Positions 14,141 through 22,705 of a stretch of DNA of 29,680 nt are shown in pieces (the first letter of the stretch is position 1; each line of letters starts with the position of its first letter). A program made the translations under genes and the position numbers. Origin of the DNA: a virus. Under the pieces are notes generated by a model. It was not told where the DNA came from. It did no database searches and was given only the letters and a program-made list of their open reading frames with translations. The stretch lies in IMG/VR virus record IMGVR_UViG_3300043429_000330, positions 1-29,680 of that record. One strand, given 5' to 3'.

Positions 14141-14448
14141 TGGCTACAAATGTAACACTTATCAAGTTCCTCGGTGGTGAGGAAGTTATCGCTGAGGTTC
14201 TATCAGAGACCGATAACACTCTTACAGTTAAGAATCCTGTCCGTATCGTTGTGATTCCGGACCGTATGGATGCCAAGACACCACAGGTTGGTCTTGCACC
14301 ATACCTACAATTCAGCGAGACGAAAGAACTAACCTTCAATCGTAACCTCGTTGTAACAACAGCAGTACCACTAACAGACTTTCTAAATCAGTATAACAGT
14401 CTGTTCGGTGGAATCCAGTTACCCTCAAGCAAGATTATCACACCTTAA
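14140..14448 (+). CDS. Sm/LSm-like putative RNA-binding protein
   Basis: 102 aa. The first 40 residues follow an Sm1-like pattern: a strand, then FLGGEEVIAEVLSETDNTLTVKNPVRI, i.e. the (L/G)GEExxAEV start, a turn, and the NPxRI strand. A second β section has LAPYLQFSETKELTFNRNLV. I recall similar small Sm-like proteins in T4-like cyanophages. Its gene is directly before DNA polymerase, where T4 has regA, the translational repressor. It ends one base into the polymerase start. An RNA-binding regulatory role is plausible but not shown. Confidence 0.6.
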   Translation: MATNVTLIKFLGGEEVIAEVLSETDNTLTVKNPVRIVVIPDRMDAKTPQVGLAPYLQFSETKELTFNRNLVVTTAVPLTDFLNQYNSLFGGIQLPSSKIITP

Positions 14449-16991
14449 TGAATAGATTTTATACTAATGTTGAGGTATGGGGCGGCAAGATCCTATACCG
14501 TGGTGTTCAGGATGGCCGTCGGGTTAATCAAAGAATTGATTATAACCCGACGCTATTCGTGCATTCCGATAAGCCAACCAAATACAAGACCATTCACGGA
14601 CAATATGTTGGACCTGTTAAGCAAGGTTCAATCCGTGAGGCTCGTGACTTTATCAAGCAGTATGAAGGCGTTGAAAGTTTCAAGATTTATGGCAACAATC
14701 GTTATCAGTATTGTTTCATTGCTGACGAGTTCCCTGGCCAGATTGATTGGAACATCAATGACATTAATGTTGCCAACATCGATATTGAAACGGGTTCTGA
14801 CAATGGCTTTCCTGAACCTGACGATGCCAATGAACCTCTAATAGCCATCACAGTTCACATGAATAACATGTTCACTACATTCGGTTGTGGTGACTATGAT
14901 AACACTCGTGACGATGTGATCTATTACAAATGTTCGGATGAGTTTGACCTCGTTCGTAAGTTTGTTGGCTGGTGGCAATCTAACACACCTGACGTTGTGA
15001 CTGGCTGGAATATTGAAGCGTTCGATATCCCTTACATGGTCAACCGTATCATCAAGCTATTTGGTGATAGTGAAGCTAAGAAGCTATCACCATGGAATGT
15101 TATATCTCCACGACTCGTTGACGTTGGTATGAAGAAGGTGAATACTTATGGTATTCTTGGTGTACCTCTACTTGATTTCATGAAGCTATACCGTTGGTAT
15201 GCTCCTGATGGCAAGTCACAAGAATCCTATAAGTTGGATAATATCGGTCACGTTGAACTGGGTGAACGCAAGTTATCGTATGAGGAGTATGGCTCTCTCC
15301 ATAACCTGTATAAAGAAAACTATCAAATGTTCATTGACTATAACATCAAAGACGTTGATATCGTTCGCAGGTTGGAAGAGAAGCATAAGCTAATTGAATT
15401 GGCTCTTACTCTCTCATATGATAACAAGTGTAACTATGAGGACGTGTTTACACAAGTCCGTATGTGGGACGTTATCTGTTACAACCATCTTAAGGCAAAG
15501 AACATTGTAGTTCCACCTATTGAAAGGCATGAGAAAGATGCTGCATACGTTGGTGCTTATGTTAAAGACCCTATTGTGGGTTTTCACAATTGGGTGGCTT
15601 CTTTCGATGTTAACAGCGAGTATCCGTCTGTTATTATGGGAAGCAACATTTCTCCCGAAACCATTGTTGAAGTGGACGATTATACTGATGATATGCGTCG
15701 TCTTATCTCCGATGGGGTATCCGTTGATAAACTTCTTTGTAAGGGCATCGACACATCTTGCCTTAACGCTGACAATGTTTGCCTGACGGCTAACGGTCAG
15801 TTCTATCGCCGTGACAAGCAAGGCTTTATGCCTGAAATGATTGAGAAGATGTTTGCTGACCGCAAAATCTATAAGAAGGCTATGTTAGATGCTGAAACAA
15901 AATACGAGGTTGAGACTGACCCGCAAAAGAAAGCACAACTCAAAAAAGAGATTGCAAAGTTCAAGAACCTCCAGCTTTCTAAAAAGGTATCCCTTAACTC
16001 CCTATACGGTGCAATGGGTTCGCAGTATTTTAGGTTCTTCGACCTACGTAATGCGATTGCGGTCACGACTACGGGTCAGCTTTCCATACGGTGGATCGAA
16101 AATAGACTTAATACATATCTCAGAAAGGTATTAAAGACAAATGAAGATTTCGTTATTGCAGTCGATACTGACTCCGTGTATCTCAACCTTGCAGAAGTGG
16201 TATATAAGACGCTGCCTGGTGATGTTAAAGATCCTGCGAAAGCCATCCATTTCCTGGACAGAGTATGTGAAAGTAAACTGCAACCTGTTATTGATCAGGC
16301 TTGCGGAGAACTTGGCGAATACACTAACGTCTTTCAACAAAAGATTGTCATGAAGCGTGAAGTCTTGGCAGACAAAGCAATCTGGACTGCCAAGAAACGA
16401 TACATTCTAAACGTCCATAACTCCGAGGGTGTGCAGTATGCCCAGCCAAAGAAGAAGGTTATGGGCCTTGAAATGATCAAGTCATCCACACCTACAGCAT
16501 GTCGAGAGAAACTAAGGGAATCTATTGATGTTATCTTTGGATCAGACGAAGCGGCTATTCAGTCTTTCATTGAAACTTTCCGTGGTGAATTTGAAACTCT
16601 GCCTTTGGCGGACATTTCATTTCCTCGTGGCCTCAATGCTCTCGTTAAGTGGCAAGATAAAAAGAGCCTATTTGCATCCGGATGTCCTATTCATGTTCGT
16701 GGTGCTATCTTATATAATCACCTTCTATGGAGCAATAGCCTTGTTTCTAAGTATCCGATGATTCAGACTGGTGAGAAACTTAAATACATATACTTGAAAG
16801 AGCCAAACCATATTCAGTCAAACATCATTAGCTTCCCAGCCAGTGGTTTGCCGGAAGAGTTTGACTTACACAAGTATATCGATTATAATACACAGTTCGA
16901 TAAGGCGTTCCTTGAACCATTGAAGATCATTCTCAATGCTATTGATTGGAAAGCGGAACGTGTAGCAAGTCTGGAGGATTTCTTCTCATGA
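14448..16991 (+). CDS. 43: T4-type family B DNA polymerase (gp43)
   Basis: 847 aa, somewhat shorter than T4 gp43 (898 aa). All proofreading and polymerase motifs are present. Exo I is NIDIETGS with Asp112 and Glu114. Exo II is WNIEAFDIP with Asp193. Exo III is YNIKDVD (298-304). Motif A is FDVNSEYPSV with Asp387, motif B is KKVSLNSLYG (512-521), and motif C is VDTDSVYL with Asp573 and Asp575. It is the replicative DNA polymerase and heads the block pol-uvsX-helicase. The stop overlaps the start of the halogenase (ATGA). The start overlaps the Sm-like gene by one base. No intein or intron is visible. Confidence 0.97.
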   Translation: MNRFYTNVEVWGGKILYRGVQDGRRVNQRIDYNPTLFVHSDKPTKYKTIHGQYVGPVKQGSIREARDFIKQYEGVESFKIYGNNRYQYCFIADEFPGQIDWNINDINVANIDIETGSDNGFPEPDDANEPLIAITVHMNNMFTTFGCGDYDNTRDDVIYYKCSDEFDLVRKFVGWWQSNTPDVVTGWNIEAFDIPYMVNRIIKLFGDSEAKKLSPWNVISPRLVDVGMKKVNTYGILGVPLLDFMKLYRWYAPDGKSQESYKLDNIGHVELGERKLSYEEYGSLHNLYKENYQMFIDYNIKDVDIVRRLEEKHKLIELALTLSYDNKCNYEDVFTQVRMWDVICYNHLKAKNIVVPPIERHEKDAAYVGAYVKDPIVGFHNWVASFDVNSEYPSVIMGSNISPETIVEVDDYTDDMRRLISDGVSVDKLLCKGIDTSCLNADNVCLTANGQFYRRDKQGFMPEMIEKMFADRKIYKKAMLDAETKYEVETDPQKKAQLKKEIAKFKNLQLSKKVSLNSLYGAMGSQYFRFFDLRNAIAVTTTGQLSIRWIENRLNTYLRKVLKTNEDFVIAVDTDSVYLNLAEVVYKTLPGDVKDPAKAIHFLDRVCESKLQPVIDQACGELGEYTNVFQQKIVMKREVLADKAIWTAKKRYILNVHNSEGVQYAQPKKKVMGLEMIKSSTPTACREKLRESIDVIFGSDEAAIQSFIETFRGEFETLPLADISFPRGLNALVKWQDKKSLFASGCPIHVRGAILYNHLLWSNSLVSKYPMIQTGEKLKYIYLKEPNHIQSNIISFPASGLPEEFDLHKYIDYNTQFDKAFLEPLKIILNAIDWKAERVASLEDFFS

Positions 16992-18568
16992 GTAAACCAA
17001 TCAATAAGATTGTCATTGTAGGCGGTGGTTCAGCCGGTTGGATGACCGCTGCCACCCTTATACAAAGATTACCAGGACGAGAAGTGGTTCTTATTGAGGA
17101 TCCCAACACCCCTACAGTGGGTGTTGGTGAATCCACTTTAGGCTTCATCAATGAATGGCTGCGTCTATTACAGATTAAAGATACTGACTTTATGAAGGCC
17201 TGTGATGCCACTTATAAGATGTCTATTAGTTTCACTGACTTTTATAAGAAGGGCGCAGGCACATTCCATTATCCATTCGGTGGTATTGATGTTACAGGTA
17301 ACAAGTATGCCAAGAATGATTGGTATCTAAAAAAGTTCCTCTATCCTAACACACCTGTATCTGACTATGCTGATTGTGTCTATCCAATCATGTCACTGGT
17401 TAATGCTAACCGTGTTGATATCGATGCCAAGATTCCCAGCTTTCTATTTCAACGAGATGTTGCATATCATTTTGATGCTGTAAAGTTTGCTATATGGCTT
17501 CGTGACAACTATGCCGTGCCACGAGGTGTAAAGCATATCAGAGCATTGGTCAAAGACATATTGACAAATGAAGAAGGTATTGAAAAGCTGGTACTGGACA
17601 CGGGCGAGGAGATTACTGCCGATCTATTCATTGACTGTACCGGTTTCAGATCAATCCTTCTTGGTGGTGCCTTGAATGAACCATTCAATTCATATGAGGA
17701 CATTCTACCAAACAACTCTGCATGGGCAGCACAGATTCCATATGATAACAAGCGTGAGGAGATTGTGCCTTACACCGATTGTTGGGCTATTGAAAATGGC
17801 TGGGTGTGGAATACTCCACTATGGAGCCGACTTGGCACTGGTTATGTCTTTTCTGATAAGTATGTTTCCGATGAGCAAGCATTGGAAGAATTTAAGGCAC
17901 ACCTAAAGCGCAAGGGTAAATTGCGTGAAGATCAAAAGTTCCGCAAGATCCAGTTTAGAACAGGAATCTACAATCGTCTATGGGTTAAGAATGTTTGTGC
18001 CATTGGTCTATCTGCTGGCTTCATCGAGCCATTAGAAAGCAACGGGCTATATTCGGTTCATATGTTCCTTGTTCGTCTGCTTCGTGCTATTGATAGAGAC
18101 CAAGAAGCCCATATGGTTTCAGAGTTTGATCGTAATAGTTTCAACTGGTCTTGTCGTTCTATGTTTGACGGCTTTGCACAGTTTGTTGCCTTACATTATT
18201 CTCTTTCATATAGAGATGATACTGAATATTGGCGTGATGTTGGTAGAAGAAGCTATTGCGATGTTGATAAGTCTTTACATCGTGGCAATTCAAGAGATGA
18301 CTCATTCATCCAGGCATTTGATGCCAAGTTCAATGTAACAAGGTTTAACAATGATGGTATGAATGCCGTGGCCACTGGTCTGCATTACTATTCTACTGAC
18401 CTACATTTCATTCATTCGGCTAATGACGCAGGAGTAAATCTGGCAGAGGAGTTTGAAGAAGTAACCAAGAACTTAAACACCAAGAAAGAACTATGGGACT
18501 TTTTAGCGTCCAAGTGTCCAACTGTATATGACTTTACCAAAGAAAGGATCTATCATGGCGAAGAATAA
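16988..18568 (+). CDS. Tryptophan-halogenase-type flavoprotein
   Basis: 526 aa, the normal length of FADH2-dependent tryptophan halogenases (PrnA/RebH). Key parts: the FAD motif GGGSAG (12-17), the PTVGVGESTLG strand (42-52), and Lys77 in ATYKMSISF, matching the catalytic Lys79 of PrnA. WVWNTP (272-277) lies where halogenases have WxWxIP, but with Thr for Ile. GFIEPLES (344-351) holds the conserved acidic residues. The family makes HOCl at the flavin and passes it to Lys to chlorinate an indole or other aromatic. It sits between gp43 and uvsX, overlapping gp43 by 4 bp. Related annotations exist in T4-like cyanophages as far as I recall. A separate flavin reductase would be needed and is not seen here. 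Confidence 0.88.
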   Translation: MSKPINKIVIVGGGSAGWMTAATLIQRLPGREVVLIEDPNTPTVGVGESTLGFINEWLRLLQIKDTDFMKACDATYKMSISFTDFYKKGAGTFHYPFGGIDVTGNKYAKNDWYLKKFLYPNTPVSDYADCVYPIMSLVNANRVDIDAKIPSFLFQRDVAYHFDAVKFAIWLRDNYAVPRGVKHIRALVKDILTNEEGIEKLVLDTGEEITADLFIDCTGFRSILLGGALNEPFNSYEDILPNNSAWAAQIPYDNKREEIVPYTDCWAIENGWVWNTPLWSRLGTGYVFSDKYVSDEQALEEFKAHLKRKGKLREDQKFRKIQFRTGIYNRLWVKNVCAIGLSAGFIEPLESNGLYSVHMFLVRLLRAIDRDQEAHMVSEFDRNSFNWSCRSMFDGFAQFVALHYSLSYRDDTEYWRDVGRRSYCDVDKSLHRGNSRDDSFIQAFDAKFNVTRFNNDGMNAVATGLHYYSTDLHFIHSANDAGVNLAEEFEEVTKNLNTKKELWDFLASKCPTVYDFTKERIYHGEE

Positions 18569-18743
18569 GAAAGACGAAAAGTATAAACATTCACCTGCTC
18601 GTCTTTATGAGTTTGTGCCAGATGAGAGTATAGATACTAATAACATCATCGAACTTGCTAACGTGGTTCGTGTAGGTGTGGGTGGTGACCTGTTAAAGAA
18701 ACTATCACCCGAATTGCAAAAACACTTTAAGGAAGTTGCGTAA
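18555..18743 (+). CDS. Small hypothetical protein before uvsX
   Basis: 62 aa, with a basic head (KNKKDEKYKHSPARLYEF) and a helical end DLLKKLSPELQKHFKEV. The ATG at 18555 follows AAAGGA and lies inside the 3' end of the halogenase gene. No family recognised. About 40 bp separate it from uvsX, which has its own RBS AAGGAG. Confidence 0.65.
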   Translation: MAKNKKDEKYKHSPARLYEFVPDESIDTNNIIELANVVRVGVGGDLLKKLSPELQKHFKEVA

Positions 18744-18784
18744 CGAGATTGTTATAGCGACTGACTGACAACAAGGAGAAACTT

Positions 18785-19840
18785 ATGTCAGATATTTTTA
18801 ACCAGCTAATTTCAGAGATTGATAACGAGTATGCAGGCATTGTCGATGACGGTGTTGCTGCTGGTGACGTTTCAGGTTTCATTGGCACTGGCTCATATGC
18901 CATGAATGCCTTGCTATCTGGTTCAATCTATGGTGGACTACCACAGAACAAGGTTACAGCATTTGCAGGTGAGCCTTCTGTTGGTAAGACATTCTATGCT
19001 CTCAATGTGGCAAAGCAGTTCTTGGAAGATAATCCAAACGGCTTTGTTTTCTACTTTGAGTCCGAGTCTGCCATTTCTAAACAGTTTATTACTGATCGTG
19101 GTATTGATGCCAAGCGTGTGGCTATTGTTCCTGTTGCTACTGTTCAGGAGTTCCGCACACAGGCAGTCAAGATCCTGGACAAGTATATTGAAGGCAAAGA
19201 AAAGCCACCAATGATCTTCGTCCTCGATTCACTTGGTAATCTATCAACTGATAAAGAGATGCAGGACATTGCCGACGGTAAAGATACTCGTGATATGACC
19301 CGTGCCCAGTTGGTGCGTGGTGCGTTCCGTGTTCTTACACTTAAACTTGGTAAGGCACGAGTTCCACTAATCGTTACCAATCATGTCTATGATGTAGTTG
19401 GTTCATATGTTCCAATGAAGAAGATGGGTGGTGGTTCAGGTCTTGAATACGCCGCTTCAACCATTGTCTTTCTATCAAAGAAGAAGGACAAGACGCTGGA
19501 CGACGATGACGGCCGCACCGGTGCGGTCATTACTGCACACCTTAAGAAGTCACGTATGACCATTGAGGATCGCAAGGTAGAGACTTGGCTAAACTATCAG
19601 GAAGGTCTGGACAAGTATTATGGTCTATTGACACTTGCTGAAAAGTATGGTATTGTAAAGAAAGTATCAAACAAGTATGAGTTCCCAGATGGTCGTAAAG
19701 AGTTTGAAAAGGCCATCAAAAAGAACCCTGAAAAGTTCTTTACACAGGATGTTCTTGACTTGATTGAAGAAGGTTGTCAAGCAGACTTCCTTTATGGCAA
19801 ATATAATGCGGAGGTAGAAGAAGATGGAACTGGGAACTGA
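18785..19840 (+). CDS. uvsX: UvsX/RecA-like recombinase
   Basis: 351 aa. The N-terminal region is followed by Walker A GEPSVGKT (62-69), the strand ending FYFESESA, and Walker [10 protein letters not shown] with Asp148. The DNA-binding loop regions and [12 protein letters not shown] follow in the order of T4 UvsX. It forms the presynaptic filament for recombination-dependent replication and repair. Its place between DNA polymerase and the gp41-type helicase agrees with T4-like phages. AAGGAG lies 6-7 nt before the ATG. It overlaps the next gene by 17 bp. Confidence 0.93.
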   Translation: MSDIFNQLISEIDNEYAGIVDDGVAAGDVSGFIGTGSYAMNALLSGSIYGGLPQNKVTAFAGEPSVGKTFYALNVAKQFLEDNPNGFVFYFESESAISKQFITDRGIDAKRVAIVPVATVQEFRTQAVKILDKYIEGKEKPPMIFVLDSLGNLSTDKEMQDIADGKDTRDMTRAQLVRGAFRVLTLKLGKARVPLIVTNHVYDVVGSYVPMKKMGGGSGLEYAASTIVFLSKKKDKTLDDDDGRTGAVITAHLKKSRMTIEDRKVETWLNYQEGLDKYYGLLTLAEKYGIVKKVSNKYEFPDGRKEFEKAIKKNPEKFFTQDVLDLIEEGCQADFLYGKYNAEVEEDGTGN

Positions 19841-20195
19841 TTACAAGTTTCGAGATGACTTGTTTAACCCTAAAGAGGATGGTTCTACCTGTCCTATTGA
19901 ATTAATGCTTGACCCATTCGCCGGAGTGGTGTATCATTACACCACTGTCGCATTTAAGTTAGGAGAGGATGACATTCCTCGAATATCTTTTGAATATGAG
20001 ATCGACAAGACAAACGATCTATCTATGGTAACATTGAGGAAGAATGAAAAGTTCAATGCTGCATTGGGCTTGATTTTAAATACTCTATTGTTAGATGCAT
20101 CGGAAGCGGAGGGTATGAGTGAGACTGGAACAAACGATACTAAAGAACCTGATCAAGAACGAGGATTACACGAGGAAGGTTCTACCGTTTCTTAA
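19824..20195 (+). CDS. Hypothetical protein between uvsX and helicase
   Basis: 123 aa. The first part is β-like ([20 protein letters not shown], then [17 protein letters not shown]). A short helix [15 protein letters not shown] follows, and the acidic, low-complexity tail ([15 protein letters not shown]) looks disordered. It overlaps uvsX by 17 bp and the helicase start by 77 bp. In T4 the gene at this place is gp40, a head-vertex assembly factor. I cannot show homology; position is the only link. Confidence 0.65.
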   Translation: MELGTDYKFRDDLFNPKEDGSTCPIELMLDPFAGVVYHYTTVAFKLGEDDIPRISFEYEIDKTNDLSMVTLRKNEKFNAALGLILNTLLLDASEAEGMSETGTNDTKEPDQERGLHEEGSTVS

Positions 20196-21498
20196 AGAGG
20201 AATACTTTTCCAGTATGGAAGACCGGCTACTTTTTAACGAAGTAGCCGGCTTCGTCCTTAAATACAATCAACAACCAACCTTTGATGCTCTTGATATTGA
20301 GATTAGTAACATTCGTGGAACGACGGATGATACTGTTAAGAACTTGCGTGAAACATTAAAAGAACTTAATGATGACGCAGAAAAGACTAACACAGATTGG
20401 CTTTTGGACAATACTGAAAAGTTCTGTCAGGAGAAGGCCATCTATAATGCCATCACTACATCATTGGAGATTATGAATGGGCGAGGGAAACAGACTAAGG
20501 GCGCTATACCTTCTTTATTGTCTGATGCTTTGGGTATATCTTTTGATCCGAATGTTGGTCACGATTATATAGAACAAGCCAATGATCGTTTTGAATACTA
20601 CCACCGTGTAGAAGAAAGACTGCCATTTGACTTGGATTACTTTAACAAGATTACCAAGAATGGCATTCCTCGAAAAACTCTCAACATCGTTATGGCTGGT
20701 GTCGGTGTCGGTAAGTCACTTACTCTTTGTCACTTTGCTTCTGGTTACATAAACCAGGGTAAGAATGTCCTGTATATCTCAATGGAACTTGCCGAAGAAG
20801 AAGTCGCCAAACGTATCGATGCCAATGTTCTTAACATCTCAATGGACGACCTCATGGTTCTTCCAAGAGACTTGTATGATAAGAAGATTGAGAACCTTAA
20901 GAACAAGACCAATGGTAAGTTGATTGTCAAGGAGTATCCAACTGCCTCGGCGTCCACTGTCCATTTCAGGTCATTGTTGAACGAATTGAACCTCAAGAAA
21001 GGATTCGTGCCAGATGTTATCATGGTTGATTATCTTAACATTTGTGCCTCGGCTCGTATCAAGCCAGGCAACGGTGTCAATTCATACACCTATATCAAAT
21101 CGATTGCCGAAGAATTGCGAGGATTGGCGGTAGAGTTCAATGTGCCTATCTGGTCAGCCACACAGTTGACCAGAGGTGGCTATGGTTCATCCGACCCTGA
21201 CCTTACTGATACTTCCGAGTCTTTCGGTCTTCCTGCAACCGCAGACTTCTTTGTGGCCCTTATTGTTACAGAACAGTTAGAGCAGTTGAACCAGATTATG
21301 GTTAAGCAATTGAAGAACCGCTATGCGGATCCTTCACGGCACAAAAGAGATGTCATAGGGGTTGACAAGACGAAGATGAGGCTGTATGATGTAGAAGCAT
21401 CAGCAAAGGACATTGTTGATACAGGTGAGGATTTCAAACCTACTCCTGCACCAACAGGTAACTTCAAGAGCAACAAATTCAAAGGACTTAAAGTATGA
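20119..21498 (+). CDS. 41: Replicative DnaB-like helicase (gp41 type)
   Basis: 459 aa, close to T4 gp41 (475 aa). An N-terminal helical domain precedes the RecA-type motor with Walker A AGVGVGKSL (193-201), ISMELAEEEV, Walker B VIMVDYLNI near 300, the sensor strand IWSATQLTRGG, and the C-terminal helicase motifs. It unwinds DNA 5'->3' at the fork and works with primase. The frame has no ATG at its start: it begins at GTG 20119, with a GAGGG element 5 nt upstream. The GTG lies inside the previous gene, so its rate may be tied to that gene. The tail is Pro/Lys-rich. Confidence 0.93.
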   Translation: MRLEQTILKNLIKNEDYTRKVLPFLKEEYFSSMEDRLLFNEVAGFVLKYNQQPTFDALDIEISNIRGTTDDTVKNLRETLKELNDDAEKTNTDWLLDNTEKFCQEKAIYNAITTSLEIMNGRGKQTKGAIPSLLSDALGISFDPNVGHDYIEQANDRFEYYHRVEERLPFDLDYFNKITKNGIPRKTLNIVMAGVGVGKSLTLCHFASGYINQGKNVLYISMELAEEEVAKRIDANVLNISMDDLMVLPRDLYDKKIENLKNKTNGKLIVKEYPTASASTVHFRSLLNELNLKKGFVPDVIMVDYLNICASARIKPGNGVNSYTYIKSIAEELRGLAVEFNVPIWSATQLTRGGYGSSDPDLTDTSESFGLPATADFFVALIVTEQLEQLNQIMVKQLKNRYADPSRHKRDVIGVDKTKMRLYDVEASAKDIVDTGEDFKPTPAPTGNFKSNKFKGLKV

Positions 21499-21728
21499 AG
21501 CACTATGAATATTACCACGAGTTCGATGCCGATGACCAGCTATACTGGCGTGTGTATGAAAAGGCCAGTGAGCAGGTTGTTGCGGAGTTTTTCTTTGAAG
21601 ATGACGCACAGGAACTATGCCAATTCCTTGAACGTGGAGGTGGCTTCGCTGGCTTCACTCCTTCCTTTATTCTACAGAAAGTTCCTGTGAAAAACATAAA
21701 TGAAAATTTTTTGGCAAATTTTGCTTGA
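21495..21728 (+). CDS. Small acidic hypothetical protein
   Basis: 77 aa, acidic and aromatic (YEYYHEFDADDQLYWRVYE, then VAEFFFEDDAQELCQFLE), probably a small α/β fold. It overlaps the helicase stop by 4 bp (ATGA). No family recognised. The following 3' flank contains a T-run (ATTTTTTGG) but no convincing hairpin, so I do not call a terminator. Confidence 0.65.
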   Translation: MKHYEYYHEFDADDQLYWRVYEKASEQVVAEFFFEDDAQELCQFLERGGGFAGFTPSFILQKVPVKNINENFLANFA

Positions 21729-21753
21729 CAAATCGTCCGGGTGCCTATATACT
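21725..21753 (+). promoter_or_regulatory. sigma70-type promoter for the tRNA array
   Basis: TTGACA at 21725-21730, a 17-nt spacer and TATACT at 21748-21753. Transcription would start near 21760, 13 bp before the first tRNA. The -35 lies in the last codons of the preceding gene. Confidence 0.8.
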
Positions 21754-21772
21754 ATTCGGACAATTCAGAAAT

Positions 21773-21849
21773 GGTTCCGTAGTTCAGCTGGATAGAACAG
21801 GGGATTTCTACTCCCAAGGTCGAGGGTTCGAATCCTTCCGGGACCGCCA
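21773..21849 (+). tRNA. tRNA-Arg(TCT)
   Basis: Full cloverleaf: acceptor GGTTCCG/CGGGACC, D stem GTTC/GAAC, anticodon loop TTTCTAC (TCT), T-loop TTCGAAT, and encoded CCA. The 27-43 pair is G-A. It reads AGA, a codon often rare in GC-rich hosts. Confidence 0.9.
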
Positions 21850-21855
21850 TTCTAT

Positions 21856-21931
21856 AGAGGTGTAGCCAAGTGGTTAAGGCCATCCGCTCATAACGGATTT
21901 ACCGTGGGTTCGAATCCCTCCGCCTCTACCA
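21856..21931 (+). tRNA. tRNA(CAT), elongator Met or lysidine Ile2
   Basis: Acceptor AGAGGTG/CGCCTCT, anticodon stem ATCCG/CGGAT, loop CTCATAA (CAT), T-loop TTCGAAT, CCA encoded. The A1-T72 pair and the absence of the GGG/CCC anticodon stem exclude an initiator. Met and Ile2 (AUA) cannot be separated by eye. Confidence 0.88.
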
Positions 21932-22005
21932 GGTATGTCAACAGTCTACAAAGTCAATAGATTAAGGGTGCGTCAAGTTGTCGCAGAAAAAAGTGAAAAA
22001 AGTTC

Positions 22006-22034
22006 TTGACTTTGTGTTTTAGAGCCTATATAGT
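22006..22034 (+). promoter_or_regulatory. sigma70-type promoter
   Basis: TTGACT at 22006-22011, a 17-nt spacer and TATAGT at 22029-22034. It drives the small gene at 22059 and probably the following tRNAs. An ATG at 22035 directly after the -10 cannot be a start if this promoter is used. Confidence 0.75.
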
Positions 22035-22058
22035 ATGCGAACGATTGAGAGAGATGAC

Positions 22059-22244
22059 ATGAAGGACGAAACTGTTAAACGAGATTACTTTTGGATAGTT
22101 GAAGCCTCTGATCGTAACGGTCGGGTAAACTATCGTAAAGAGTACCACGATAAAGATGGTTCGGCATTCAAGGACTATACTCGCTTGAAGGCGCAAGGTA
22201 CTGTTACCTTACAGCGCAAGTATAAAGAGTATAAGATTGCCTAA
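22059..22244 (+). CDS. Small hypothetical protein inside the tRNA array
   Basis: 61 aa, basic (KRDYFWIVEASDRNGRVNYR, tail LQRKYKEYKIA). The strand pattern suggests a small β-sheet protein. The start at 22059 is chosen over 22035 because the latter lies at or before the expected transcription start and 22059 has a purine-rich GAGAGAGAT upstream. No family recognised. Confidence 0.65.
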   Translation: MKDETVKRDYFWIVEASDRNGRVNYRKEYHDKDGSAFKDYTRLKAQGTVTLQRKYKEYKIA

Positions 22245-22283
22245 CTAAAGGCTGTTTGACAATTGAATATGGTTATAGTAACT

Positions 22284-22358
22284 GGTCTGCGGGTCGGATG
22301 GTAAGGCACAGGACTGCAAATCCTTGAGGACTCGGTTCAATTCCGAGGCAGACCTCCA
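22284..22358 (+). tRNA. tRNA-Cys(GCA)
   Basis: Acceptor GGTCTGC/GCAGACC, anticodon loop CTGCAAA (GCA), T stem CTCGG with loop TTCAATT, discriminator T and CCA encoded. The 27-43 pair is C-T. Confidence 0.88.
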
Positions 22359-22378
22359 TTTACTATTAATAGATTTAT

Positions 22379-22457
22379 TCCGGAGAATCCGAGCAAGGTG
22401 CATGGACGTGACTGTTAATCACTGGTTAGTGGGGTTCGATTCCCCAATCCGGAGCCA
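22379..22457 (+). tRNA. tRNA-Asn(GTT)
   Basis: Acceptor TCCGGAG/ATCCGGA (last pair mismatched), anticodon loop CTGTTAA (GTT), T arm TGGGG/CCCCA with loop TTCGATT, discriminator G and CCA encoded. Confidence 0.85.
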
Positions 22458-22461
22458 ATAC

Positions 22462-22536
22462 GGCCCCTTCGTCTATCGGTTAGGACACGAGACTTTCAAT
22501 CTTGTAAGAGGAGTTCGATTCTCCTAGGGGTCACCA
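22462..22536 (+). tRNA. tRNA-Glu(TTC)
   Basis: Acceptor GGCCCCT/AGGGGTC, D arm GTC/GAC, anticodon stem CGAGA/TCTTG, loop CTTTCAA (TTC), T-loop TTCGATT, discriminator A and CCA encoded. Confidence 0.9.
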
Positions 22537-22543
22537 ATTATAT

Positions 22544-22619
22544 GGACCGTTAGCTGAGTTGGTTTTAGCAGGAGACTCTTAATCTCTTGACGGGGGTTCG
22601 AATCCCTCACGGTCTACCA
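22544..22619 (+). tRNA. tRNA-Lys(CTT)
   Basis: Acceptor GGACCGT/ACGGTCT, anticodon stem GGAGA/TCTCT, loop CTCTTAA (CTT), T-loop TTCGAAT, CCA encoded. The anticodon stem is well paired, unlike that of the TTT isoacceptor in this array. Confidence 0.88.
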
Positions 22620-22624
22620 TTTAT

Positions 22625-22701
22625 GTTCTGTCTGGCATGGTGCCGTGAAGGGATTTATAACCCTGGATCGAATGACCGTTCGAATCGGACGCAGGACGCC
22701 A
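22625..22701 (+). tRNA. Aberrant tRNA, anticodon possibly TAT (Ile)
   Basis: Acceptor GTTCTGT/GCAGGAC with wobble pairs, T arm GACCG/CGGAC with a normal TTCGAAT loop, and encoded CCA are clear. The D arm (GGC ATGGT GCC) is very short. The anticodon arm is AGGG/CCCT around an 8-base segment ATTTATAA. TAT (Ile, AUA) is the most likely anticodon; TTA is possible. Confidence 0.55.
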
Positions 22702-22705
22702 ATTT

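Noticed and set aside
14448-21498. Group I intron or intein in gp43, uvsX or the helicase
   Set aside because: All three proteins are continuous with motifs in normal order and near-normal lengths.
21690-21724. Possible terminator with T-run after the helicase operon
   Set aside because: The T6 run is there, but I could not find a stable GC-rich hairpin before it.
22256-22279. Promoter before tRNA-Cys (TTGACA and TATAGT)
   Set aside because: The two boxes are only 12 nt apart, which is too short for a sigma70 promoter.
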